64,000 nucleotides of DNA from Verrucomicrobiaceae bacterium. Lineage in GTDB: Bacteria; Verrucomicrobiota; Verrucomicrobiia; Verrucomicrobiales; Akkermansiaceae. Location: assembly GCA_027491155.1 (NCBI GenBank), contig JAIXWR010000035.1, positions 239,726 to 303,725 of the forward strand, given 5' to 3'. The translations under genes and the position numbers were made by a program. The notes under the pieces were generated by a model. The model searched no databases. It was not told where the DNA came from and worked only from the letters and a program-made list of their open reading frames with translations. Shown piece by piece: positions 35,281 through 43,330 of the stretch (positions within the stretch are counted from its first letter, which is position 1; the number at the start of each line of letters is the position of its first letter).

Positions 35281-37602
35281 ATGACTCGCTTTCCCATCCC
35301 TCTCCTCCTCGGCCTGACGGGCATCCTGCCCGCCCAGGACGCGCCGGCGAGCGGTGAGGCGATCTACGCGCAGCACTGCGCCTCCTGCCACGGCAAGCAC
35401 GGCGAGGGCGTGCCGGACGAAGTCGACGAGCCGCTCCACGGCGAGCGCAACCTCGACTCGCTCTCCCGCTACATCGACCGCAAGATGCCGGAGGACGACC
35501 CCGACCTCCTCAACGCCGAGGAATCCCGGCGGGTCGCCGAATACATTTACGGCGCCTTCTACTCTGCCGAGGCCCGCGCGAAAACCACGCCCACCCCGAA
35601 GCCCGCCTTCGCCCGCCTGACCAACCGCCAGTTCCGCGAGTCGGTGGCCGACCTGATCGGCAGCTTCGGCAAATACTCCCCGCCCGGCGAGGGCAAGGGC
35701 CTGAAGGCCGAATACTTCGACTCCGACGGCATGAACAAGAAGGCCCGCAAGGCCCTTGAACGCGAGGACCGCGTGCTGTCCTTCGACTTCGGCGAAGGCT
35801 CGCCCGCCGAAGGCATGAAGACCGACCAGTTCTCGATCGCCTGGGACGGCTCGTTGGTCGCCCCCGCCACCGGCTGGTATGAATTCAAGACGCTCACCCC
35901 GAACGGCGTCCGCCTCTACCTCAACGGCCAGGCGCAGGGCGGCGACGGCAACCAGCGCGACGACAGCGGCGCGAAACGCCAGGTCGCGCTGATCGACGAC
36001 TGGGTCAGCTCCGGCGCGGAGGTCCGCGAGGCCAAGGCGCGCGTCTTCCTGCTCGGCGGCCGCGCTTATCCCTTCCGGCTCGATTACTTCAAGTTCAAGG
36101 AGAAGCTCGGCTCGGTCCGGCTCGAATGGAAGCCGCCCCACGGCGAATGGGAAGTGCTAGCCGCGCCGTATCTCTCCCCCGCCTGGGCCGCCCAGGTCGC
36201 CGTCGTCTCCACCGCCTTTCCCGCCGACGACGCCAGCGAAGGCTACGAGCGCGGCACCGGCATTTCCAAGGACTGGCACGAGGCCACCACCACCGCAGCG
36301 ATCGAGGTCGCCAACCAGGTTCTTGCGATCCTGCCCGACCTCAGCGGCGTGAAGGACGACGATCCCGACCGCGTCAACAAGCTGAAGGGCTTCATCGCCA
36401 CCTTCGCCGAGCGCGCCTTCCGCCGGCCGCTCAGCGACGAGCAGCGCCAGCTTTACGTCGAGCGACCCTTCGCCGACGGCACCGCGCCGGATCAGGCGGT
36501 GAAGCGAGCCGTCATCCTCATCGTCAAGTCGCCACGCTTCCTCTACCCCGAACTCGGCAAGGAAAAGGACGACTTCACCGTGGCCGCCCGCCTCGCTCTC
36601 GGCGCCTGGGATTCCCTGCCCGACCAGCCTTTGCTCGACGCCGCGAAAGCCGGCCAACTCCGCACCCCGGAGCAGGTGAAAGCCCAGGCCCTCCGGCTCG
36701 TCGCCCACCCGCGCGCCAAGGCGAAGCTCAACGAGTTCTTCCAGCTCTGGCTGAAGCTCGATGCCGAAAGCGACCTGCTGCGCAAGGACGTCGCGCGCTT
36801 CCCCGGCTTCGACGCCGCCGTCGTCGCCGACCTCCGCCGCTCGCTGGAGCGCTTCGTCGAGCAGGTCGTGTGGAGCGAGAAATCCGACTATCGCCAACTC
36901 CTCGAAGCCGACTACCTCCTCCTCAACGACCGCCTCGCGAAGTTCTACGGCGTCCCCGTCCCCGAAGGCGGCGGCTTCCAGCCGGTGAAGTTCGACCCCG
37001 CCCAGCGCGCCGGCGTGCTCACCCACCCCTACCTGCTCGCCCGCCTCGCCCACCCCGACAGCACCTCGCCGATCCACCGCGGCGTCTTCATCACCCGCAA
37101 CGTCCTCGGCGGCATCCTCAAACCGCCGCCGGAAGCGATCGCGTTTGAAAACCACAAGTTCGATCCGAAACTCACCATGCGCGAAAAGGTCGCCGAAATG
37201 ACCCGCGACGCCACCTGCATGACCTGCCACGAGACGATCAACCCGCTCGGCTTCTCGCTGGAGAACTTCGACGCCGTCGGCCGCTTCCGCACCACCGAGG
37301 ACGACAAACCGATCAACCCCGAAGCCGACTACAACTCGCTGGAAGGCGAGCTCGTCCGCCTTCGCGGCCCGCGCGACCTGGCCAGCCACGCGGTTCAATC
37401 CGCCGGCGCCCGCCGCGGCTTCATCCGCCAGCTCCTTCAATACGCGATCAAGCAGAACCCGGTCGTTTACGGCCACGACTCCCTTGTGAAGCTCGAATCC
37501 TCCTTCACCGCCTCCGGCCACCACGTCCGCCAGCTCTTCGTCGACATCACCGCCCTCGCCGCCCTCAAGGACATCCCCGGCCCCGAACAAGCCAGCCGTT
37601 AG
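35281..37602 (+). CDS. Exported cytochrome c / PA14 / DUF1592-DUF1588-DUF1585 protein
   Basis: 773 residues from the ATG at 35281, followed by a signal peptide (TRFPIPLLLGLTGILPAQ). Residues about 25-100 form a class I cytochrome c domain with haem motif Cys33-Ala-Ser-Cys36-His37. Residues about 140-290 look like a PA14 carbohydrate-binding domain (LKAEYFDSDGMNKK, SIAWDGSLVAPATGWYEFKT, GVRLYLNGQ). Then come DUF1587/1592 (ERAFRRPLSDEQRQLYVERP), DUF1588 (RAGVLTHPYLLARLAHPDST) with a second CxxCH motif Cys646-Met-Thr-Cys649-His650, and DUF1585 at the end (LLQYAIKQNPVVYGHDSL). This is the periplasmic haem protein paired with DUF1552 in Planctomycetes and Verrucomicrobia; a role in polysaccharide breakdown is proposed but not proven. 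Confidence 0.93.
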   Translation: MTRFPIPLLLGLTGILPAQDAPASGEAIYAQHCASCHGKHGEGVPDEVDEPLHGERNLDSLSRYIDRKMPEDDPDLLNAEESRRVAEYIYGAFYSAEARAKTTPTPKPAFARLTNRQFRESVADLIGSFGKYSPPGEGKGLKAEYFDSDGMNKKARKALEREDRVLSFDFGEGSPAEGMKTDQFSIAWDGSLVAPATGWYEFKTLTPNGVRLYLNGQAQGGDGNQRDDSGAKRQVALIDDWVSSGAEVREAKARVFLLGGRAYPFRLDYFKFKEKLGSVRLEWKPPHGEWEVLAAPYLSPAWAAQVAVVSTAFPADDASEGYERGTGISKDWHEATTTAAIEVANQVLAILPDLSGVKDDDPDRVNKLKGFIATFAERAFRRPLSDEQRQLYVERPFADGTAPDQAVKRAVILIVKSPRFLYPELGKEKDDFTVAARLALGAWDSLPDQPLLDAAKAGQLRTPEQVKAQALRLVAHPRAKAKLNEFFQLWLKLDAESDLLRKDVARFPGFDAAVVADLRRSLERFVEQVVWSEKSDYRQLLEADYLLLNDRLAKFYGVPVPEGGGFQPVKFDPAQRAGVLTHPYLLARLAHPDSTSPIHRGVFITRNVLGGILKPPPEAIAFENHKFDPKLTMREKVAEMTRDATCMTCHETINPLGFSLENFDAVGRFRTTEDDKPINPEADYNSLEGELVRLRGPRDLASHAVQSAGARRGFIRQLLQYAIKQNPVVYGHDSLVKLESSFTASGHHVRQLFVDITALAALKDIPGPEQASR

Positions 37603-37608
37603 ATTGCC

Positions 37609-38922
37609 ATGAACCTCACGACACGCCGCTCCTTCCTCCGCCAGCTCGGCCTCTCCGCCGCCGCGCTGCCCTTCCTGCCCGCACTTCCCTCGCTCGCCCA
37701 GTCCGGCCCGGGAGCGAGGATGCAACGCATCATCTTCCTCTTCACCCCGAACGGCACCATCCCGCCCGAATTCTGGCCCGACCAGACCGGCCCCGACTTC
37801 AAGCTCAAGCGCATCCTCGCCCCGCTCGAACCCTTCAAGAACCGCCTGATGACCCTCAAGGGCGTTTGCAACAAGGTCGGCGGCGACGGCGACAACCACA
37901 TGCGCGGCATGAGCTGCCTGCTCACCGCCAACCAGCTCCTGCCCGGCAACATCCAGGGCGGCGGCGGCATGCCCGCCGGCTGGGCGCGCAACATCTCGAT
38001 CGACCAGGAGATCAAAAATTTCCTCCAGGCCCGCCCGGAGACCGCCACCCGCTTCGGCTCGCTCGAACTCGGCGTCGCCGTCCCGAACCGCGCCGACCCG
38101 TGGACCCGCGAGAACTACGCCGGCCCGAACCAGCCGCTCGCCCCGAACAGCGACCCCTACGCGCTCTTCGAAAAGCTCTACGGCAGCATGAAGGACCGCG
38201 AGAACCTTGGCAGCGTGCTCGATGAAGTGCGCGACGACCTCCGCACCATCGCCGCCCATGTCGATCCCGCCGAGAAGGATTTGTTGGATCAACACGCCAC
38301 CTTCGTCCGCGAAATGGAGAAGGACCTCCAGAGCCCCGGCACCGCCAACCTGCTCTTCCCGCCGCCCGCGCTCGAGCCCGGCGTCGCCCTCGACAACGAC
38401 GGCATCCCGAAGATCAGCCACATGCAGGCCGACCTCCTCGTCAACGCTTTCGCCAACGGCATGGCCCGCGTCGCCACCCTGCAATACACCAACAGCGTCG
38501 GCCAGGCCCGCATGCGCTGGCTCGACATCCACGAGGACCACCACCACCTCTCCCACGAGCCCGATAACAACGCAGACGCCCAGGAGAAGCTGGTGAAGAT
38601 CAACATCTGGCTCTGCGAGCAATTCGCCTACCTCGCGAAGAAACTCGACAGCATCCCCGAGCCCGGCGGCCAGGGCACCATGCTCGACCACACCACCATC
38701 GTCTGGACCAACGAGCTCGGCAAAGGCAACAGCCACACCCTCGACGACATCCCCTTCGTCCTGCTCGGCGGCGGACTCGGCTTCAAGACCGGCCAGGCGA
38801 TGCGGTTCGACAACGTCCCCCACAACCGCCTCTGGCTCTCCATCGCCCACGCCTTCGGCCACCACATCCCCGTCTTCGGCCAGCAGGACTTCTGCAACGG
38901 CGGCCCCCTGGCCCTGTCGTGA
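37609..38922 (+). CDS. DUF1552 protein, Tat-exported
   Basis: 437 residues. The N-terminus has a twin-arginine signal (TTRRSFLRQLGLSAAALPFL), so it is probably exported folded. The DUF1552 core follows: RMQRIIFLFTPNGTIPPEFW, MRGMSCLLTANQLLPG, then RWLDIHEDHHHLSHEPDNNA with many His residues and IVWTNELGKGNSHTLDDIPF, ending DFCNGGPLAL. The fold is related to the sulfatase/alkaline-phosphatase-like DUF1501 group. It starts six bases after the DUF1592 gene and is surely cotranscribed with it. A heptanucleotide array begins 15 bases after its stop codon. Confidence 0.92.
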   Translation: MNLTTRRSFLRQLGLSAAALPFLPALPSLAQSGPGARMQRIIFLFTPNGTIPPEFWPDQTGPDFKLKRILAPLEPFKNRLMTLKGVCNKVGGDGDNHMRGMSCLLTANQLLPGNIQGGGGMPAGWARNISIDQEIKNFLQARPETATRFGSLELGVAVPNRADPWTRENYAGPNQPLAPNSDPYALFEKLYGSMKDRENLGSVLDEVRDDLRTIAAHVDPAEKDLLDQHATFVREMEKDLQSPGTANLLFPPPALEPGVALDNDGIPKISHMQADLLVNAFANGMARVATLQYTNSVGQARMRWLDIHEDHHHLSHEPDNNADAQEKLVKINIWLCEQFAYLAKKLDSIPEPGGQGTMLDHTTIVWTNELGKGNSHTLDDIPFVLLGGGLGFKTGQAMRFDNVPHNRLWLSIAHAFGHHIPVFGQQDFCNGGPLALS

Positions 38923-38936
38923 GGCCGTGCGGCCGG

Positions 38937-39009
38937 ATGGCAGATGGCAGATGGCAGATGGCAGATGGCAGATGGCAGATGGCAGATGGCAGATGGCAGA
39001 TGGCAGATG
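38937..39009. repeat. Tandem heptanucleotide array, about 10 copies
   Basis: Perfect head-to-tail copies of ATGGCAG run from 38937 to 39009, immediately downstream of the DUF1552 gene and 12 bases before the left end of the RAYT element. A period of seven changes reading frame on each copy gain or loss, but no gene reads through it here. Confidence 0.95.
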
Positions 39010-39020
39010 CCGGGTCTTCT

Positions 39021-39749
39021 CATCCCGGAGGGATCTCAGCCAATAGCCGGTGGTCGAGCGCAGCGAACACCACCGGAACCTCGACACGCGGATCCGGAAC
39101 CCCGGACGGGGTTCCAGCCCGGCGTGCCCAACGGGCGACTTCGTGATTCCATAGAGTCCCCCCTGATGTTAGGTGCGATTCCGTGTCCTCCACCCACACA
39201 TGCCTCTACTATCACCTGATCTTCGCCACGAAACATCGCGCACCCTTGATCACCGCTGACCTGCGCGACGATCTCCACGAATATCTGGGCGGCACTGCCC
39301 GGGGACTCGGAGGTATCCCCCCAAGGCGTCGGAGGTGTCGCCGACCATGTCCACCTGCTCGTCTCGCTGAATGCCACCCATTGCCTTTCCGACTTCATGC
39401 GCGAACTGAAACGATCCTCTTCCAAATGGATCGCCGAACGATCGAGGAACCGGGACTTCAAATGGCAGGAAGGCTACGCCGCGTTCACCGTGAGCGCTTC
39501 CTCACGGGAGAACGTCCGGGATTACATCTCGCGTCAGGAGGAGCATCATCGGAAGGAAACCTCGCGTGACGAGCTTGCCAAATTTCTCCGGAAATGCGGC
39601 GTGGCGTTCGACGAGAGATACTTCGAATGACCGCCGCAGGGGTCCAGCAGCCGGCTGGAATCCCTCCGGGATACCTTCACCGATCTCGCAGAACCGGTGG
39701 TGTTCGCTGCGCTCGACCACCGGCTATTGGCTGGGATCCCTCCGGGATG
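39021..39749. mobile_element. RAYT-containing element with 56-bp inverted ends
   Basis: A 729-bp segment bounded by inverted repeats 39021-39076 and 39694-39749, identical in 55 of 56 positions. Each arm holds an inner palindrome (CCGGTGGT...ACACCACCGG) and an outer one (ATCCCGGAGGGAT), so each is a folded REP-like unit. The only gene inside is a REP-associated tyrosine transposase with a frameshift. The near-perfect arms imply a recent arrival or strong constraint. No clear target-site duplication was seen. Confidence 0.85.
39183..39630 (+). pseudogene. REP-associated tyrosine transposase (RAYT, IS200-like), frameshifted
   Basis: Two consecutive frames together make one Y1 transposase of about 150 residues. 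The first part (from the GTG at 39183) has YYHLIFATKHRAPLI and LHEYLGGTARGLGGI. After a run of six C (39318-39323) the sense continues one frame on with GVGGVADHVHLLVSLN, carrying the HxH metal motif, then LKRSSSKWIAERSRNRDFKW and the tyrosine-helix region SRENVRDYISRQEEHHRKET. With five C the reading frame would be continuous. It is therefore a single-base insertion in a homopolymer: a decayed gene, a sequencing error, or programmed slippage. RAYTs act on REP palindromes, which here flank the gene. Confidence 0.85.
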
Positions 39750-39837
39750 GTAAGATGCGACAGGGAGGCTCCCAATCTCCCATTAACCAATTTCCCCCTT
39801 CCCCTCTCCCCCACCATCACCGATCCTCCCCACCAAC

Positions 39838-40509
39838 ATGGCGGATGAATCCTCAAGCCCGATCAGCTGGCTCCTCGGCCTCGCCCTGCTGATCGCCGCC
39901 TTCTACTTCTGGCGCATCTCGCTGGCCTTCGTCGGCATCGTCGCCCTGACCGGCCTCGTCGCCTGGGCCGGCTACCGCATGTTTTCGAAATCCGGCCAGG
40001 CCCAGACCGCGATGGACGAAAACAACTACGCCGCCGCCCTCCAGCTCCTCCAGGAAAGCGGCGATCACGACCAGTTGATCAGCACGCTCCGCTTCAAGGT
40101 CCCCTTCCCCGGCGACGACCTCAAGCCCCGCATGCTCGAAGCCGTCCGCGAGCTGCTCGCCCTCCAGGAAGCCGCCGCCGATCCCGCCAACCCGCACCTC
40201 CCTTCCGAACTCCGCGCCGAACTCGCCCGCCGCACCGGTGAATCGCTTTCCTCCCTCTGGCCGCTCTGCCACAAGCTCACCCTGCTCGCCCGCGCCCAGG
40301 TCAAGCCCGAGGCCCTCCGCGAGCGGATTGCCGGAGTCACCACCCAGTTGGAAGACCTGGCGCGCAACGCCGAAGCCACCCGCAACCAGCTCGCCCACAT
40401 CACCCTCGGCGCCTCCGAGCTCGAAATCAACGTCGCCACCGAACAGGTCGGCGCGATGAAATGGCAGGTCACCGAGATGCAGCGGATCGACGCTCTGCTC
40501 GATGGTTGA
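39838..40509 (+). CDS. Membrane-anchored protein, unknown function
   Basis: 223 residues. Two hydrophobic segments at the N-terminus (about 9-23 and 27-46, WLLGLALLIAAFYFWRISLA, then GIVALTGLVAWAGYRMF) form a hairpin anchor. The soluble remainder is helical with a probable coiled coil at about 165-215 (LRERIAGVTTQLEDLARNAE...). The segment MDENNYAAALQLLQESGDHD resembles a single TPR-like helix pair. No enzyme motif. The gene starts 88 bases after the right end of the RAYT element. I do not recognise the family. Confidence 0.7.
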   Translation: MADESSSPISWLLGLALLIAAFYFWRISLAFVGIVALTGLVAWAGYRMFSKSGQAQTAMDENNYAAALQLLQESGDHDQLISTLRFKVPFPGDDLKPRMLEAVRELLALQEAAADPANPHLPSELRAELARRTGESLSSLWPLCHKLTLLARAQVKPEALRERIAGVTTQLEDLARNAEATRNQLAHITLGASELEINVATEQVGAMKWQVTEMQRIDALLDG

Positions 40510-40560
40510 CTCAAGAAATTGTATCTTCCGCGGCCGCCCGTGCCGTGGTTTCATCGCCAC

Positions 40561-41220
40561 ATGCTGAAGTGCGTCCTCCTTTACACCCTCGCGATGGCCT
40601 CGCTGTCCCACGGCGCGGAGTCCCGCAAGATCCCGGCGAAGCGCGTCGTGCTGGTCCACGGCATCTTCCAAACCCAGTGGCGCTGCTTCGGCTTTCTCCG
40701 CAAGGACCTCGAGAAGCGCGGGATCGAATGCCTCACCCCCTCGCTCAAGCCCGCCGACGGCCGCGACGGTCTCCCCGTCATGGCCGCGCAGCTCAAGCGC
40801 GAGATCGACGCCCGCTTCGGCCCGGACGAACGGCTGGTCGTGATCGGCTTCAGCATGGGCGGCCTGATAAGCCGCCACTACTTGCAGGAACTCGGCGGGG
40901 CGAAGCGCTGCGATGCCTTCTTCACCATCTCCTCCCCCCACCACGGAACCGAAGCCGCCCACCTGTTCTACGGCGAAGGCGCGCGCCAGATGCGCCCCGG
41001 CAGCGAGTTCCTCCAGCAGCTCGCCAAGACCGAAGACCGCCTCGGTGACATCCCCATCGTCTCCTACCGAACCCCCGCCGACCTGATCATCCTGCCGTCG
41101 ACCAGTTCGCAGTGGGACCGCGCCGAAAACCTCAGCATCCCCTGCCCGCTGCACCCGCTGATGACCTTCTCGCCACGGGTGAGGAACGACATCCTCGGCC
41201 GTCTTGCGCCGGACATCTGA
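40561..41220 (+). CDS. Exported lipase-like alpha/beta hydrolase
   Basis: 219 residues from the ATG at 40561, which gives a signal peptide (KCVLLYTLAMASLSHGAES). VLVHGIFQTQW (about 30-40) forms the oxyanion hole and GFSMGGLISRHY the nucleophile elbow with Ser98. SSPHHGTEAAHLF follows, as in triacylglycerol-lipase/PGAP1-like proteins, whose substrates are acyl esters. A candidate catalytic His lies in the C-terminal CPLHPLMTF segment. It is probably periplasmic. The gene starts 51 bases after its upstream neighbour and may share its transcript. The downstream spacer contains an inverted repeat. Confidence 0.85.
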   Translation: MLKCVLLYTLAMASLSHGAESRKIPAKRVVLVHGIFQTQWRCFGFLRKDLEKRGIECLTPSLKPADGRDGLPVMAAQLKREIDARFGPDERLVVIGFSMGGLISRHYLQELGGAKRCDAFFTISSPHHGTEAAHLFYGEGARQMRPGSEFLQQLAKTEDRLGDIPIVSYRTPADLIILPSTSSQWDRAENLSIPCPLHPLMTFSPRVRNDILGRLAPDI

Positions 41221-41276
41221 ACGAAGCAGACAACTCTCGCAATCCCCCCACCCGGGACGACGGCGGTTACAGCGAT

Positions 41277-41425
41277 ATGGAGTGCGACGGCACGACGTCG
41301 CTTTGGCTTGGGGTGAAGCTTAACTCACCCCGACGGCTGCAAACCGGCCTGAATGGCGATCCGTGGCCAGCAGAGCAGACCGTCCGCCTCCCCAGCCAAA
41401 GCTGCGTCGTGCCGCAGCACTCCAT
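41277..41425. repeat. Inverted repeat pair, GGAGTGC family
   Basis: Arms 41277-41313 (ATGGAGTGCGACGGCACGAC...) and 41390-41425 are near reverse complements, and each begins with an inner palindromic GCG...CGC block. The pair occupies the spacer between the convergent lipase-like and sulfotransferase genes, so it may also act as a bidirectional transcription stop. Confidence 0.75.
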
Positions 41426-41445
41426 GTGGATGACCAAGCCCCCGC

Positions 41446-42411
41446 CTACCTAAACGACACCTCATACCCCCGCTCCTTCCGGAACCTCCTCGCAAATCTT
41501 GGCAACCACGTCGGCTTTCGCAGCCTCCGGTGAATCCGCCGCCGGGCCGTAAACCAATCCGCCAGCCCCGCGAACAAACCCAGACGCCCGCCCCGCGCGA
41601 TCCCGTCCGGCAACTCGTAGCCGAGCTCCTTCATCTTCATCGCCCGCTCGCCTGACACATAACTCCGCGCCCAGGCACGGCGATACCAATTCGACAACTC
41701 CGCCTTCCACGCGTCGCGGCTTGCCGGCGAAATCTTGTTGTAGCGCTTCACCCCGGTCGGATCGCCCAAGGTCCCGCCGGTGGAAGTCACCAGCTCCTGC
41801 TCCAGCACTGCAGGCAGGTTCTCCCACCCGAGGTAGTCCCCCAGCCGCCCCAGCTCGCCCGCCGGATCGGTCACCAGGTCCTCGTATCTCACCTGACACA
41901 CCTTCTCTCCATGCCGCTTGCAAAACTCCTGCAAGCGCGGCTGGCCTTCGTGCAGGTCGATCCCGAACTCGTCCGGACACCAGCGCCCTTTGCGGAAGGT
42001 CGACGAAACCGATGCCGCCACCGCCAGCGGATGCCGCCACAGCACGATGAACTTCGCGTCGGGAAAGGTCGCCAGGATCTCCTCGGCGATCAGCGTGTAG
42101 CGTGGCGTCTTGTCGATGAACCACACCTTGCCGTCCGCCAGCCCGTCGTAAATCCCCTGCATCAAATCCCGCACGCCCTTCCGGTAGGCCTCGTCATAGC
42201 CGTCCCACGCCTTGCGCATGTCGGCGGTCGCGGTCTCGACCAGCGATTCCCAATACGTCGCCTTCCGCGTCATCGCCGGCCCTTCGCCGAGGAAGCGCAG
42301 CAGCAAACTCGGCTCGCCCAGCGTCGCGCATTTCCCGCTCATCAGCAGCAGCCGCTGGAGCAGCGTCGAGCCGGCGCGCGGCAGGGACAGCAGGAAAACC
42401 GGGCGCGTCAT
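41446..42411 (-). CDS. Sulfotransferase family protein 1
   Basis: 321 residues. The N-terminal PAPS 5'-phosphosulfate loop is LLSLPRAGSTLLQRLLLMSG (about 7-26) and the 3'-phosphate region includes VLWRHPLAVAASVSSTFRKG (about 122-141). VRYEDLVTDP is the family motif near 175. The C-terminus is very basic (ARRRIHRRLRKPTWLPRF). No membrane segment was found. It is predicted to transfer sulfate from PAPS to a carbohydrate or other acceptor. It overlaps the second sulfotransferase by four bases (ATGA) and is divergently placed from two acyltransferase cassettes. Confidence 0.85.
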   Translation of the reverse strand: MTRPVFLLSLPRAGSTLLQRLLLMSGKCATLGEPSLLLRFLGEGPAMTRKATYWESLVETATADMRKAWDGYDEAYRKGVRDLMQGIYDGLADGKVWFIDKTPRYTLIAEEILATFPDAKFIVLWRHPLAVAASVSSTFRKGRWCPDEFGIDLHEGQPRLQEFCKRHGEKVCQVRYEDLVTDPAGELGRLGDYLGWENLPAVLEQELVTSTGGTLGDPTGVKRYNKISPASRDAWKAELSNWYRRAWARSYVSGERAMKMKELGYELPDGIARGGRLGLFAGLADWFTARRRIHRRLRKPTWLPRFARRFRKERGYEVSFR

Positions 42412-43016
42412 GGCCGTTGGTAGCCGAAATAGGCGATCTCGTCGGCGAAGGTCTCCGCGATGAAGGCGCTCAGCTTGTCATCGTAGTACTGCGCCGCGCT
42501 GCCCCGCTCCGAGCGGTTCCGCACCGGCAGCTCCACCGGCGGGATCCCCAGCTTCTCGCAGACCGTGCGGAAGTCGTCGTTCAGGTGCTCGTAGCGGATG
42601 ATGAAATCGACATTGCCGAAGGGCGGCCGACCGGCATCGGTCGGCAGCGCGAAGTACTCGCGCAGCGGCCGGACCTCCTTTTCGACGAACTTGCGGAACT
42701 TCTTCGGGTCCCACTTGGTCTCCCGCCGGTGGGGGGAGAACCAGAACGAGATCATCCGGTCCCACGGGTTGCGGACGCAGGCGAACTTGAACAGCCCGTC
42801 GGCGGTCGCCGTCCCCAGCTCGCGGTAGTATTCGGCCAGCGTCGAGTGCTTCACCAGCTCCCGCCCTTCCGACCGCACCTCGAAGCGCTCCACCCCGTCC
42901 TGCCCGCCGCTGGCGACGATCCGGTCCTCGGAATAGTCCCGCAGGATGTTCTGGATCGAGTTGCCCGCGGTCTTCGGGATGTGGACGAAGAGGAAGCGTT
43001 TTTGAAGGGAGATCAT
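42408..43016 (-). CDS. Sulfotransferase family 2-like protein
   Basis: 202 residues from the ATG at 43014-43016 (MISLQKRFLFVHIPKTAGNS); a GTG six codons upstream is possible. HIPKTAGNSIQNIL is the family-2 PAPS-binding loop and FACVRNPWDRMISFWFSP the 3'-phosphate motif, with IIRYEHLNDDFRTVCEKLGI further on. Members modify carbohydrates, such as chondroitin and dermatan in animals; the bacterial acceptor is not known. It is translated just before sulfotransferase 1, with a 4-base overlap. The pair likely sulfates the same product at two positions. Confidence 0.85.
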   Translation of the reverse strand: MISLQKRFLFVHIPKTAGNSIQNILRDYSEDRIVASGGQDGVERFEVRSEGRELVKHSTLAEYYRELGTATADGLFKFACVRNPWDRMISFWFSPHRRETKWDPKKFRKFVEKEVRPLREYFALPTDAGRPPFGNVDFIIRYEHLNDDFRTVCEKLGIPPVELPVRNRSERGSAAQYYDDKLSAFIAETFADEIAYFGYQRP

Positions 43017-43095
43017 GAAATGGGGCGTCGCCACCCTCCCCGATCCCGCCGCCCCCGGTCAAGGACGGTTCCTGACGGGCCTCTCTGGATGAAAT

Positions 43096-43288
43096 AACGA
43101 ACCGCGGAGACGCGGAGGTCGCCGAGAGGGACGCGAAGTGGAGCATTGATGATGAGATGCCCAAAATACGTCGTGGAAAGCCCTCAGTGACCCCTCGGCT
43201 CGTGGAAACCTCCTCTCGGAACGTCGATCTTCCCAAAACCCGCATCTCCGCGTTCGCCTCCGCGACCTCCGAGCCTCCGCGGTTCGTT
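43096..43288. repeat. Palindrome-ended element, same family as 9839-9987
   Basis: AACGAACCGCGGAGACGCGG (43096-43115) and the arm ending CCTCCGCGGTTCGTT at 43288 are 27-bp inverted repeats with 24 matching positions. Just inside the right arm is the pyrimidine-rich TCTCCGCGTTCGCCTCC also present in the metH linker element. It occupies most of the 314-base gene-free stretch between the divergent sulfotransferase and SGNH-like genes and must overlap their promoters. Confidence 0.7.
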
Positions 43289-43330
43289 CCCTCCCCACCC
43301 AGCGGAAGACATTTGACACCCTCGCGAGGC

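Noticed and set aside
38937..39009. CRISPR-like regular repetition
   Set aside because: The unit is seven bases without spacers; no cas gene in the window. It is a simple tandem array.
36157..39087. Very long open frame on the minus strand (976 codons)
   Set aside because: It is the antisense of the DUF1592/DUF1552 genes in a GC-rich genome and includes the translated heptanucleotide array. The same holds for the 890-codon frame opposite metH at 10030-12702 and the 998-codon frame opposite the Gld-like genes.
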